A stretch of 64,000 nucleotides of DNA from Enterocloster clostridioformis (GTDB lineage: Bacteria; Bacillota; Clostridia; Lachnospirales; Lachnospiraceae): NCBI RefSeq assembly GCF_020297485.1, contig NZ_JAIWZC010000001.1, positions 930,001-994,000 on the forward strand. Direction: 5' to 3'. This document shows, piece after piece, positions 34,341 through 42,548 of the stretch. How positions within the stretch are numbered: position 1 is the stretch's first letter; each line of letters begins with the position of its first letter. The position numbers and the translations under genes are program-made. Under the pieces are notes generated by a model. The model saw only the letters and a program-made list of their open reading frames with translations. It searched no databases and was not told the origin of the DNA.

Positions 34341-35153
34341 TTACGCCTTCTTTTCTGCCCTTTGCCGGGCGTAATAGAAAATATACTGCTGAATAACCCC
34401 CGCAAACCCGCTGTACATTTCAACGGGAAACTTTCCGCCATATTTGGCGCTTATGATCTGCTTTATCCATGTGTCAATAGGGAAACTGTCCAACTGGTGA
34501 AGACTGAAAAGTTGAATACAATCCGCAACCTTTGCGCCTACTCCGTAAATGCTTTTCAGATAGTTCCCGGCCTCTTCCTGCTCCATGGCGGCCAGGGCTT
34601 CCAGGCTGATCACGCCGTCCGTAACATTCTTTGCCAGTTCGGTGATATATTTTGCCCTATACCCCAATTTTGCCGAGGCCAGGTCTTCTTCCACCAGTAA
34701 CGCTTCCGGGCGTGGAAATTCATACCATACCCCGTCAGCCTCTTCATGGCCTTTTCCGCAGAATAAACACAAGGTTTCAATGCTCTTTTGTATCCGTGGT
34801 ATGCTGTTATTCTGGGAAATAATGAAGTTGACCATTGTTTCCCACAATTCTTGCCGCAAAATCCGTATTCCGCCGCCAACCTTTACCGCTGCGGTCAAAT
34901 ACGGGTCTTCCGGGTCTATATGGTCTATGTAATAGCGGTAATTGGTTTCCAGGTCAAAATACCGCCGCCACAGGTCCTTATATTCCTTCTCTTCGCAGTG
35001 AAATGTTACTCGCTGCCCTTCCTGCTCCACAACCAGGCGCTTTCCGTATGCAATCACCTGGAAAACTCCCGGTTTGATTTCATTCATGCGGAAGCATTGC
35101 CCGGACTGGGCAATCTGCTTCACGCTGAAATTATCCAAATTTACCTGTACCAT
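34341..35153 (-). CDS. OGG1-like 8-oxoguanine DNA glycosylase/lyase
   Basis: 270 residues. The N-terminal OGG domain (NFSVKQIAQSGQCFRMNEIK) is followed by the HhH-GPD domain, with Lys208 in IYGVGAKVADCIQLF and Asp227 in SFPIDTWI, the catalytic pair of bifunctional 8-oxoG glycosylases. It excises oxidised guanine opposite C and nicks the strand. Bacterial chromosomes have such genes, but one inside a phage partition operon, 12 bp from parB, is unusual. Confidence 0.9.
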   Translation of the reverse strand: MVQVNLDNFSVKQIAQSGQCFRMNEIKPGVFQVIAYGKRLVVEQEGQRVTFHCEEKEYKDLWRRYFDLETNYRYYIDHIDPEDPYLTAAVKVGGGIRILRQELWETMVNFIISQNNSIPRIQKSIETLCLFCGKGHEEADGVWYEFPRPEALLVEEDLASAKLGYRAKYITELAKNVTDGVISLEALAAMEQEEAGNYLKSIYGVGAKVADCIQLFSLHQLDSFPIDTWIKQIISAKYGGKFPVEMYSGFAGVIQQYIFYYARQRAEKKA

Positions 35154-35165
35154 ATCCGTTCCCCC

Positions 35166-36356
35166 TTATACCAGTTTTCTGCCGCACATCGGGCAGCAGT
35201 GAAATACAATGCTTTCCACAATCCCGGTTTCTTTGTTTATCACCTGTACCGTGTGGCCTTCCGGCTCATACGCCAGCAGAAAACCGCCTTCCGCCGTGCT
35301 GACTTCCCGGTGGTGCTGCGGGTGGCAGAAAGCGCACCCGTGCTGTTTTTCTGTCTGGCGCTCCACATATACCACCTGTGGCTGCTCCTGGGGCGTTTCC
35401 TGGCGGTTTTCTGCCTCCTGGGTGTTATCGTCTTCCCTTACCTCTTTTTCCCGCTCCTGGGGGCGTTCCTGGGCTTCCTGGGCAGTTTCTTCCACCTCTT
35501 CCTGCTCTGTTTCCTCTTCTTCCTGGTATTCCTCTTCTTCCGTTTCTTCCTGCTGCCGGGCAGGCGTTTCCCTTTCCGGCCATTCCATCTGTCCCGGTAT
35601 CTGCTGGGCGGCCTCTTCCTGTTTTTTCAGCGTCTTTGCGTCACTGATTGACAGAATACCGTTTTCCATGTACATTTCACAGGCTCTTTGCTGGTATTCG
35701 GATGATAAACCAGATAATTCATAAACCGTTGAAATGTTTATATTGTTTGCCTTAAATTCCGCCATAAGCTGGGGGCAAAGGTTATTCTTGATTGCCTTAT
35801 ACCTCCCCAGTTGTGCTTCTTTAATGCCTGTAAACTCCGCCAGTATGGAACGGGTGCGCCCTTCCAGGCTTATTTCTTTCCGTAGTTCCAGCACCAGCGC
35901 TTCCGTTTGCAACGCTTCTTCCATCTTCTCCCAGTCTGTCTTTTCCCGGAAGCCGTTAGCAAAGATCAGCGTCAAACGGTCCAGGATAGTATTTACATTC
36001 CCGGTTTTCTCTTCCTCCGCCTCCTGCCGGATAACACACGGGACGAAACGGAACTTTTCCTGGCCTTCATCCGCCAGCGCCATGCAGGCCAGGCGGCGGC
36101 GGTGCCCCGCCTTAATGCGGTATTTATCACCGTCACGCTTTACCAGAAGAGGCTGTAACACGCCCACCAGGGAAATGGACTGTTTCAGATCGTTAATATA
36201 TTCCACGCTGTAGAAATTTTCCTTTGACGGGATAAGATCGTAAACGTCCAGGGTCAACTGCTCCATGCTTTCCGCCGGGTGTGGCTCCTGGGTACGCTCA
36301 ACTGCTGCCGCCTTTGACCGTTCATTTAATAACTGGTGTAAATCAAATTTTGCCAT
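35166..36356 (-). CDS. parB: ParB-like partition protein with acidic linker and zinc-ribbon-like tail
   Basis: 396 residues. The ParB/Spo0J N-terminal fold (VYDLIPSKENFYSVEYINDL; QPLLVKRDGDKYRIKAGHRR) carries the GHRRR box. An HTH region follows (LAEFTGIKEAQLGRYKAIKN). Residues about 265-340 are a Glu/Gln-rich linker. The end holds CAFCHPQHH and CCPMCG, likely a zinc site. It binds a centromere and, with ParA, segregates low-copy replicons. In an integrated prophage it implies a period as a plasmid-like molecule, or a regulatory use. Confidence 0.9.
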   Translation of the reverse strand: MAKFDLHQLLNERSKAAAVERTQEPHPAESMEQLTLDVYDLIPSKENFYSVEYINDLKQSISLVGVLQPLLVKRDGDKYRIKAGHRRRLACMALADEGQEKFRFVPCVIRQEAEEEKTGNVNTILDRLTLIFANGFREKTDWEKMEEALQTEALVLELRKEISLEGRTRSILAEFTGIKEAQLGRYKAIKNNLCPQLMAEFKANNINISTVYELSGLSSEYQQRACEMYMENGILSISDAKTLKKQEEAAQQIPGQMEWPERETPARQQEETEEEEYQEEEETEQEEVEETAQEAQERPQEREKEVREDDNTQEAENRQETPQEQPQVVYVERQTEKQHGCAFCHPQHHREVSTAEGGFLLAYEPEGHTVQVINKETGIVESIVFHCCPMCGRKLV

Positions 36357-36388
36357 CTTCTTTTCCTCCCTTCATGTGTCCAATTCGG

Positions 36389-37177
36389 TCACATTCCCAG
36401 CATTTCCAGGTATTCTTTGACCAGCAGTAAATAGTCCATGGAAGCTGCGGACCTGCGGGAATACAGAAAAATAGGAAGCCGTGCAAAGGTGCTTTCACTG
36501 ACCTTTTTTGACGTTCTTATTTTTGTATTGAAAATGGGGTATTTCCCATCATTTTTCAATTTTTCTGCCCCCTGGGCGTGTGCTTCATTCCGCCCGTCAT
36601 ATTTTGTAATAAAGCAGCCTCTGAACGTCAAGCCGGGGTTTAGGTCTTCCCTGGTGCTTTCGATCTGCTCCACCAGTTCTGCCAGCCCTTCCGTGGTGTT
36701 GTCATCCACTTCCAGGGGGACGATCACGTCATCACTGGCCACCAGGGCGTTAATGGTGGATATGTTAATATCCGGGGCATTGTCAATCACGCAAAAGTCA
36801 TATTGACCCGCTACTGCTGCCAGCGCTTTTTCCAGCCTGGTCTGCTGTGGTCTTGACTGGTCCAGCAGCACTTCCAGGTTGGCTTTTAATAACTTCATGT
36901 TCGCCGTGATAATATCCAGGTTCTGGAAGTCCGTGTGCTGTACCAGGTGTTTCATGTCTGGCCGCCGGGCGGTCATAATTTCTTCAATGCCTTTGCGGTC
37001 TTCGCTCCTGCGGTTCAATCCCCTGGAAGCGTCCCCCTGTTTGTCATTGTCTACCAGCAGGACACGGAAGCTGTAAACCTCTGCCAGAATGTAGGCAATA
37101 GCCACACTGGAAATGGTCTTTGCCACTCCGCCTTTTAAGTTGATTACCGATAAAACCCGCATTTTCTTTTCGTTCAT
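36389..37177 (-). CDS. parA: ParA-like partition ATPase
   Basis: 262 residues. It has the deviant Walker A KGGVAKT (SVINLKGGVAKTISSVAIAY), LLVDNDKQGDASRG, and Walker B FCVIDNAPDINIS. There is no N-terminal HTH, so it is the type Ib/chromosomal size class. It lies 32 bp upstream of parB and 84 bp after an unknown gene that is first in the operon. RBS AAAGGTGG supports this start. Confidence 0.93.
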   Translation of the reverse strand: MNEKKMRVLSVINLKGGVAKTISSVAIAYILAEVYSFRVLLVDNDKQGDASRGLNRRSEDRKGIEEIMTARRPDMKHLVQHTDFQNLDIITANMKLLKANLEVLLDQSRPQQTRLEKALAAVAGQYDFCVIDNAPDINISTINALVASDDVIVPLEVDDNTTEGLAELVEQIESTREDLNPGLTFRGCFITKYDGRNEAHAQGAEKLKNDGKYPIFNTKIRTSKKVSESTFARLPIFLYSRRSAASMDYLLLVKEYLEMLGM

Positions 37178-37261
37178 GTGTTGCCACCTTTCTGCCCGTT
37201 GTGCCGATAGCCCAGCTTATAAAGTTTTCTTTCAATCTTGCTTCCCGCCTCCTGCCAGGGG

Positions 37262-37660
37262 TTATTCCTCTGGCTGCTCTTCGCAAATAATGTGCATACA
37301 CAAAAGCCCTTTAATGGCGGAAGGAAGGTCAAACGGTATGATATTTTCCGTATTGCACTGGTCCAGCATGGCGTTAATTCCTGCCAGTTGCCACAGTTCT
37401 ACGTCATATTCTGCGTTTTTGAGGAAGTTTATAGCGTCCCTGGTTTCTTTTAGACAGCTTTTCATTACTCTGGCGTTGTTCTCGCTACAATCCACCATCA
37501 TAATTACTTCGCCCGGCTTCTCTTTGCACTCCTTTTCAAATCGTGCCTTGTTTCTGGCTCCCTTCTCTTCATCGTTAAACATTTCATTGGTGAACCAATA
37601 CGCCAGGCTGTACAGCCTCTTTACTACCGCTTTTCTTTCCTCTTTATTGATCATTTCCAT
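37262..37660 (-). CDS. Unknown protein, first gene of the partition operon
   Basis: 132 residues, helical (INKEERKAVVKRLYSLAYWF; KSCLKETRDAINFLKNAEYD), with an acidic end. It is the first gene after the operator-controlled promoter and precedes parA. Its position might suggest a segregation accessory or a replication-control factor, but no family was recognised. Confidence 0.7.
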   Translation of the reverse strand: MEMINKEERKAVVKRLYSLAYWFTNEMFNDEEKGARNKARFEKECKEKPGEVIMMVDCSENNARVMKSCLKETRDAINFLKNAEYDVELWQLAGINAMLDQCNTENIIPFDLPSAIKGLLCMHIICEEQPEE

Positions 37661-37700
37661 TTTTATTTCCTCCGTGTTTTGTTCTTTGTTATGCCCTCAT

Positions 37701-37785
37701 TATATACTTACGGAAGTATAAAGTCAATATGGCACCATGCACAAAGTTACGGAAGTATATTTGTGCAATGTTTATACTTCCGTAA
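37701..37785 (-). promoter_or_regulatory. Operator-controlled promoter of the partition operon
   Basis: Three copies of TTACGGAAGTATA lie at 37708-37720, 37747-37759 and, inverted, 37773-37785. On the minus strand TTGACT (37721-37726) and TATAAT (37698-37703) flank the first copy. The 39-bp pair 37747-37785 differs by one base from 4776-4814. The same control protein should therefore act here and on the RHH/cargo promoter. Confidence 0.78.
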
Positions 37786-37787
37786 CA

Positions 37788-38003
37788 CTACACAACCGGG
37801 ATAAAAAGATTGCCTGCCCGCCGAAACTGGCCGCTGATCTGCTGGTACTTTCCGCTGTTATCAAATTCATACTGGAAAGAAACCCGGCCAGTCTTAATGC
37901 TATGTATCGCCAGAATATCTGTGATCACTGCCTGTTTTTCTCCGCATTGGATACGGTCCCCGATCTCAAAAGGGGATACCGCTACAAAACCCGCCTTTTT
38001 CAT
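37788..38003 (-). CDS. Small unknown protein at the end of the replication operon
   Basis: 71 residues, beta-rich (VSPFEIGDRIQCGEKQAVIT; GRVSFQYEFDNSGKYQQISG). It overlaps the preceding gene by 4 bp (ATGA) and ends next to the operator block at 37785. The fold could be a small barrel. Function unknown. Confidence 0.68.
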   Translation of the reverse strand: MKKAGFVAVSPFEIGDRIQCGEKQAVITDILAIHSIKTGRVSFQYEFDNSGKYQQISGQFRRAGNLFIPVV

Positions 38004-38179
38004 TCTCTCTTTTCCTCCTGCTCTTTCTTTTCATGTTTTCTGCGGTTCTCTGTCCGTACTACCCAGGCCGCTTCCCTCACTACGATCAGTACCAGTATGA
38101 TGATACCCATCGCCACGCCTATGACGATAGCGCCGTCCAGAACTTTCAGCGCCCACAAGATTGCTTCAATCAATGCCAT
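38000..38179 (-). CDS. Small single-helix membrane protein
   Basis: 59 residues: N-terminal MALIEAILWALKVLDGAIVI followed by GVAMGIIIL, one membrane span, then a basic/acidic tail (RTENRRKHEKKEQEEKRE). It overlaps both neighbours by 4 and 14 bp. Small membrane proteins in early phage operons can mediate superinfection exclusion, but nothing here specifies the role. Confidence 0.65.
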   Translation of the reverse strand: MALIEAILWALKVLDGAIVIGVAMGIIILVLIVVREAAWVVRTENRRKHEKKEQEEKRE

Positions 38180-38333
38180 TGTTATTCCGCCTTTCCACAG
38201 CCTCTGCCACTTTCGGCTGTATTTTATTGAGTAATTCCAGTTGCCAGGTCATCCAGTTGGTCTGCTGCCTGCTGGCCTGCCGTGGTGTCTCCTGCTGCCT
38301 CCTGTGCTTCCTTTTTCTCTTTTTCTTCGCCAT
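38166..38333 (-). CDS. Small highly basic protein
   Basis: 55 residues from an ATG with RBS AGAAGG; it begins MAKKKRKRKHRRQQETPRQA and then has a hydrophobic/helical end (WMTWQLELLNKIQPKVAEAV). The strong positive charge suggests nucleic-acid binding. It overlaps the next gene by 14 bp. No family was recognised. Confidence 0.6.
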   Translation of the reverse strand: MAKKKRKRKHRRQQETPRQASRQQTNWMTWQLELLNKIQPKVAEAVERRNNNGID

Positions 38334-38337
38334 TCGT

Positions 38338-38868
38338 TTACCTTCTCTTTCTGTAGCGGTATTTTTTCTTCGTGGCACGTTCCCGGCGGCGTTTCTGGAA
38401 CCCGGCTTCTCTGGCCTGGCTTACCGCCTTCTTTACTGTGTCCGGCTCAATGTTGTTTTCCTCTTCCTGTAAGACCTCTAATACTTCCACCTGGTCAAGT
38501 CTGAACGTGTATGAAGCGCCTGGGTCATATTCTCCCGCCTCCCAGGCTTTACAGAAGCCCTCAAAATCGTTTTTGTATGAAGGGAACGGGTGGTACTGCT
38601 CCGCATGATACAGCGCCAATTTGACCCGCTCGTCCTGCTCCTTATCCCAGTTCCACAGGTGCCAGGAAGAATGATTGTCATAATTCCACATTGACAAATA
38701 CAGTTCCAGCCCATTAAAAAACTGATCAGCCTTCTGCATGGCTTTAAAGTCATTTACGGTAAACCCCTGCCCCTTCAACTCTTCCCGGTATTCCTGCCAC
38801 CCTCTGGCCGGAATTTTTATTCTTGCCCGCACCACTTTGGGCTTATACTTCTTTTCCTGCTGCCGCAT
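38338..38868 (-). CDS. Unknown early phage protein
   Basis: 176 residues. The middle is rich in tryptophan and tyrosine (LYLSMWNYDNHSSWHLWNWD), and the end is very basic (FQKRRRERATKKKYRYRKRR). It overlaps the upstream zinc-ribbon gene by 26 bp. The aromatic core and basic tail would suit a nucleic-acid-binding protein. Function unknown. Confidence 0.65.
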   Translation of the reverse strand: MRQQEKKYKPKVVRARIKIPARGWQEYREELKGQGFTVNDFKAMQKADQFFNGLELYLSMWNYDNHSSWHLWNWDKEQDERVKLALYHAEQYHPFPSYKNDFEGFCKAWEAGEYDPGASYTFRLDQVEVLEVLQEEENNIEPDTVKKAVSQAREAGFQKRRRERATKKKYRYRKRR

Positions 38869-39091
38869 TTCTCTTTTTCCTTTCCAGCCGGTCCGCTATC
38901 CGCAGAATGGCTTCCATTGAATTTTGTATATTTCTGTCTGTGTTTGCAGTTATCTTCAAAACCTCTGCTATGTCCCGCAGTTCCTGTTCTGGTTCCAGCT
39001 CCGCCGGGCCGTATTCACTCATACAGACCGGGCATACCTGGGAACCTTCCGGGATGATTGCCCCGCACAGTAAGCACCGTTCTGGTCCCAC
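38843..39091 (-). CDS. Small zinc-ribbon protein
   Basis: 82 residues. The N-terminus has CLLCGAIIPEGSQVCPVC, a four-cysteine zinc ribbon (C-x2-C...C-x2-C), followed by a helical part (AEVLKITANTDRNIQNSMEA) and basic end. Such proteins often adapt phage nucleases or polymerases, but the partner is not evident. Confidence 0.7.
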   Translation of the reverse strand: MGPERCLLCGAIIPEGSQVCPVCMSEYGPAELEPEQELRDIAEVLKITANTDRNIQNSMEAILRIADRLERKKRNAAAGKEV

Positions 39092-39102
39092 GCTCTTCCC
39101 TC

Positions 39103-39420
39103 CTACTCCCAGCCTTCCAACTTCTCCACCCGCCGGGTCAAGTTTCTTTCCCGCTCCATAAGGTTTAATACCTCTTGCGGGGTCAGCCCTGTGGCTTCAT
39201 AGGCGTTCAGTTTTCTGGCTGCCTGGTTTACAGTTACCCCCTTACGCAGAACTGCTTTATTTTCATTCTGGCTGCGTTCTGTCAGCAGATATTCTTTTTT
39301 CTTCCTGCTACCCTGGGTTTTCTTTTCCCGCTGCCGCCCCTGTGTAACTGGCGGCATGGCTCTTTTAATGTGCCCGTATTCCGGGATAACGCTTTTCATG
39401 GTGTGGTCAATCGCTTTCAT
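39103..39420 (-). CDS. Unknown basic early phage protein
   Basis: 105 residues. The first half is basic (KRAMPPVTQGRQREKKTQGS), and the C-terminal part (AARKLNAYEATGLTPQEVLN, RERNLTRRVEKLEGWE) is helical and resembles the C-terminal motif found on several small clostridial phage proteins. It overlaps the methyltransferase gene by 14 bp. Function unknown. Confidence 0.62.
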   Translation of the reverse strand: MKAIDHTMKSVIPEYGHIKRAMPPVTQGRQREKKTQGSRKKKEYLLTERSQNENKAVLRKGVTVNQAARKLNAYEATGLTPQEVLNLMERERNLTRRVEKLEGWE

Positions 39421-40740
39421 TTTCTCCCTGCCTCTCTGCTTTGCAAATTCCTATGAATACCCGTTCAGCGCACGGAACGGCAATACTGTTTCCAAGTGCC
39501 ATATATCGGGCGTTATCAGACATTTCTTTGCCGCTGGCTCCGTACTGTGTCCACCCATCCGGGAAGCCGTCCAGCCGTTCACATTCAAGTGGTGTCAACC
39601 TTCTAACCCGGTATTTGACTGCCTGGGCGATCTTTTTTATCGTTTGCACCACCAGGGTTTCACTTCCGCCGCCTGCTGCCCCGCGGCTCTTTTTCAGCGT
39701 CCCCACGCCTTCTTTGAACTCTGCGTATCCGCTTTGTGTGAAGGCTGCCAGGTTTTCCGGGTATGCAATGGCGTGGCGGTCTGCCGTGGTCAATGTGGGT
39801 GATATATCCGTATCAAACCCTTTGTCGTTCCCTCCGCTTTTTGCGGTTCGTCCTATAATATTCCCGATGATTGTATATACAGGCAGAAGGTAAAGCCCTG
39901 TTTTGCCGCCTCCGCCGCCCGCTCTGCCCATCAGTGTGACGCTTTGCTTTGCGTTTATGTAAATCCTGTCAGCCGTTCTGCCAAAATCCAGCGTCAACTG
40001 GCCGCCTGCGTCCTCTGCCAGTCCTCCACAATCCGTTCCAGCAGTGCTATTTTCAAGATCAGCGGTATTTCCTTCTGCCGTTCCTCCGCCCGCCGGATGA
40101 TACCCCAGCAGGCTTTCGCACTCAAATAATATTTGTCCGGCACGTCCACTTCCAAAATCATGGACAAGATAGATACGTTTTCTACGTTGGGGGACTCCCC
40201 AAAATTGAGCGTCAAGTTGCCGCCAAGCTGTACTATGCAAGACCCCCCCCCCGCTCCCTTAATTCCAACCATTCCGGCTGCTGCCCATCTTCCACTTGCA
40301 GGCATTGGAATATTACTTTCTGTGATTTCTTCCAGGACCCGGCGAAAATCTTCTCCTTTATTGCTTGAAAAAGCCCCTGCCACGTTTTCCCAGATAATGT
40401 ATTTTGGGTATTGTCCATCCGTTTTCAACCTCATTTCCCGTATAATTCGTACCGCTTCCAGGAATAGCCCAGACCGGGCACCGTCCAGTCCCTTCTGCTT
40501 CCCCGCCACGCTTAAATCCTGGCAGGGGCTTCCGAAACTGATAATATCCACCGGGTCAATTTCCGCCCCGTTGATTTTTGTTATATCTCCCAGCCTTTTG
40601 GCCTGCGGGAAGTGTCTTTCTGAAATGTCAATGCAATTCGCTTCAATCTCACTGGTCCATATGGTTTCTATGCCATGTCTGGCCGCCGCTAGGGGAAAAC
40701 CTGCGATACCGTCAAATAAACTTCCTAAAGTCAGTCCCAT
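39407..40740 (-). CDS. DNA (cytosine-5) methyltransferase, phase-variable and out of frame here
   Basis: Two overlapping frames make one methyltransferase. The upstream frame (from ATG at 40740) has motif I (LFDGIAGFPLA), IV (FGSPCQDLSVAG, catalytic Cys) and VI (WENVAGAF). The downstream frame has motif VIII (QRRKRIYLV), the target-recognition region, IX (LTPLECERLDGFP) and X (GNSIAVPCAERVF). They meet at a run of ten G on the coding strand. Eight or eleven G would join them into a protein of about 444 residues with a glycine linker. At ten G the upstream frame runs on to a stop at 39994 and loses motifs VIII-X. It lies 15 bp after recU. Confidence 0.88.
40243..40252 (-). repeat. Ten-base G tract in the C5 methyltransferase gene
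   Basis: C10 on the plus strand, G10 on the coding strand. Length modulo 3 decides the frame: 8 or 11 is ON, 10 (as here) is OFF. Homopolymer G tracts of this size slip readily in replication. The tract sits between motif VI and motif VIII, where an in-frame version would encode only a short glycine run. Confidence 0.85.
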
Positions 40741-40755
40741 ATTGCTTCCGCCTTT

Positions 40756-41517
40756 CTAACAGTACCGCCCGATCAGCCACCGTGCGTATACGTCCGCCAC
40801 GTCATCCATGGTCTGGCACCGTGAATAATCAGCCCCGGCCATTGCCGCTTCTATGGTGGTTTCCAGGAAGGCGTCCTGCTTGTCTTCGTCCTGCTCCATG
40901 ATGATTTCCAGAATATGGTCTGCCAGTTCTTTTCCCAGAATAGTTTCCAGTTTTATTTCATTTTCCTGCCGTTCTACCTGTTTCTGAACCTCTGCCCTTG
41001 CCATATTGTTTACATAGTCCAGAAATAGGCAGCAGCCGTTAAATTTCACCCGGTATGCTTCCAGGTCTTCCGCCGTCATATATTTGCGGCCATACAGGTT
41101 TTTCATATTCCGCCACACTCCCCACGGGACGAAACCAAAAACATCACCTATTCCCACGCAGACGCCCGCTTTTGCTCCTGCTGCCCAGTGACGTTCCAGG
41201 CTGTCCCACTGTGTCTTTGTTATCACAGACTGCAAAATCTTTTCCGTGCTGGTGTACTTTGCTTCAAAACAGACCGCCCGGCCACCCCGCAGGGTCCCCA
41301 TGAAGTCCGGCTGGGCGTTTGCTGTAAAACGCCCCGTGAATGTTCCGTCCCGGCCTGTGCTGGTGGTTTTGAACGGCTCCGGGATTTTCTCCACGATTGC
41401 CACCCCTTTGTCCCTGTAATAGCCGCAGGCGGCGTTTATGTATCCTTCAAAGAAATGTCCCTGGGCGTTGTTCCTCATGGCCTGCCAACTTCGGTTTGTC
41501 CGTGCCTTCGGGTTCAT
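40756..41517 (-). CDS. recU: RecU-like Holliday junction resolvase
   Basis: 253 residues. The RecU nuclease core is clear: AQGHFFEGYINAACGYYRDK, then QPDFMGTLRGGRAVCFEAKY with the catalytic Asp/Glu-Lys pattern. The C-terminal 80 residues are an extra helical region beyond the usual 200-residue RecU length. RecU cuts four-way junctions made in recombination or replication and would clear branched DNA before packaging. The start overlaps the HD gene stop (ATGA). Confidence 0.88.
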   Translation of the reverse strand: MNPKARTNRSWQAMRNNAQGHFFEGYINAACGYYRDKGVAIVEKIPEPFKTTSTGRDGTFTGRFTANAQPDFMGTLRGGRAVCFEAKYTSTEKILQSVITKTQWDSLERHWAAGAKAGVCVGIGDVFGFVPWGVWRNMKNLYGRKYMTAEDLEAYRVKFNGCCLFLDYVNNMARAEVQKQVERQENEIKLETILGKELADHILEIIMEQDEDKQDAFLETTIEAAMAGADYSRCQTMDDVADVYARWLIGRYC

Positions 41518-42086
41518 TTCTTCACCCCCGTTTCATCCAGCCAGGTGGCTTCCAGGTCTGCTATGTGGGCCATGACCGCCAGCGGATATTTTCCCCAGGC
41601 TTCCTGTAACCCATATCCATGCGCCCTTATATCAAAACCGCCCATATGCCAGTTAATTGCCATTATTTCTTCATCAGTCAGCCTTATAAAGCGCATGATC
41701 AGCATAACGGACTTTTCACCATGCCCCGCCGGGAACTGGTCATTGAAGGTATAGCAGGGAACCTGCTGCCATTTGCCCTGTTCATCCTTCTGATTTCTGG
41801 TGGACTCCTTGTAAAATTCCGCCTTGCACAAATCATGCAAAAGTCCCACAATGGCGATACTGTCCAGATCATAACCCGCCGCCAGCTTCAAAAGCCGTTC
41901 ATACACGTTCAAGGAATGTTCCAGCAGGCCGCCTTTATAGGCTCCGTGATACTTTGTGCTGGCCGGGGCGGTGTAGAAGTCCGTTGTTTCCAGCCATCCC
42001 AGTAAATCCGTTATGCCTGGGCGTTCTACTGCCGCCAAGATCATAATAAACGCTTTTTTCATTTCCTCTGGGCTATATTTTCCCAT
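41514..42086 (-). CDS. HD-domain phosphohydrolase
   Basis: 190 residues with His57 (GLLEHSLNVYERLL) and the His84-Asp85 pair (VGLLHDLCKAE), the metal site of HD hydrolases, plus NWHMGGF and MAHIADLEATW further on. Phage relatives are thought to act on nucleotides or second messengers. The substrate is unknown. It sits between two methyltransferase genes in the replication/modification operon. Confidence 0.82.
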   Translation of the reverse strand: MGKYSPEEMKKAFIMILAAVERPGITDLLGWLETTDFYTAPASTKYHGAYKGGLLEHSLNVYERLLKLAAGYDLDSIAIVGLLHDLCKAEFYKESTRNQKDEQGKWQQVPCYTFNDQFPAGHGEKSVMLIMRFIRLTDEEIMAINWHMGGFDIRAHGYGLQEAWGKYPLAVMAHIADLEATWLDETGVKK

Positions 42087-42105
42087 GTTCGTTTCCTCTC
42101 TTTCT

Positions 42106-42548
42106 TTACATTTTGGGACCCCGGAAGATTACCACCATTGACGGGAACGGGGCACCCGTTTTGCTATCACCAAACTTCAAACGCCCACGCACGAAACGGA
42201 TTTCCGCCCGGTGTTCAATATAATCGTGAAAATAGGTGGTGTCTGTCCTGGCTGGTATCAGCAGTACCACCAGAGTTTCTTCCTTGTGCCCTTCGTGATA
42301 GCATTTAGCCACCCAGTCTTTTATACTGCTGCCATATGGTGGGTTGCAGAATACCCGGCACCCCCCCCCCCCCCCCAATCCTGCAAAAGCCCGTTTTCTT
42401 CTTCCGTGAAATATTTTTCGCATTTATGGTTTGTTTCATCGGCGCAAGGGTCCAGGTTGAAGTCAAATTCCCGGTTCAATTCATCAAAGAACGTCTGTGG
42501 GGTTGCCCACTTGTCTGTTTTGCTACTGAATAATGTTTTTGTATTCAT
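42106..42548 (-). CDS. Phage N6-adenine DNA methyltransferase (Dam type), phase-variable and out of frame here
   Basis: The start is ATG at 42548, overlapping the upstream stop (ATGA), RBS gagggcaaggga. The first frame gives KWATPQTFFDELNREFDFNL and LDPCADETNHKCEKYFTEEE, the conserved N-terminus. The other frame gives RVFCNPPYGSSIKDWVAKCY with the catalytic NPPY motif, and a C-terminal VVIFRGP. They meet at a run of 16 G; 14 or 17 G would give one protein of about 147 residues. At 16 G the first frame ends after about 75 residues without NPPY. Confidence 0.88.
42361..42376 (-). repeat. Sixteen-base G tract in the adenine methyltransferase gene
   Basis: C16 on the plus strand, G16 on the coding strand. 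It lies just before the NPPY motif, where relatives have only a short WGG-type turn. Counts of 14 or 17 are ON, 16 is OFF. It is the longest homopolymer I saw in the window. Confidence 0.87.

Noticed and set aside
40243..42376. Ordinary pseudogenisation of the two methyltransferases
   Set aside because: Both frameshifts fall exactly in long G tracts and the rest of each gene is intact, so phase variation is the better reading; a sequencing error in the tract length cannot be excluded.
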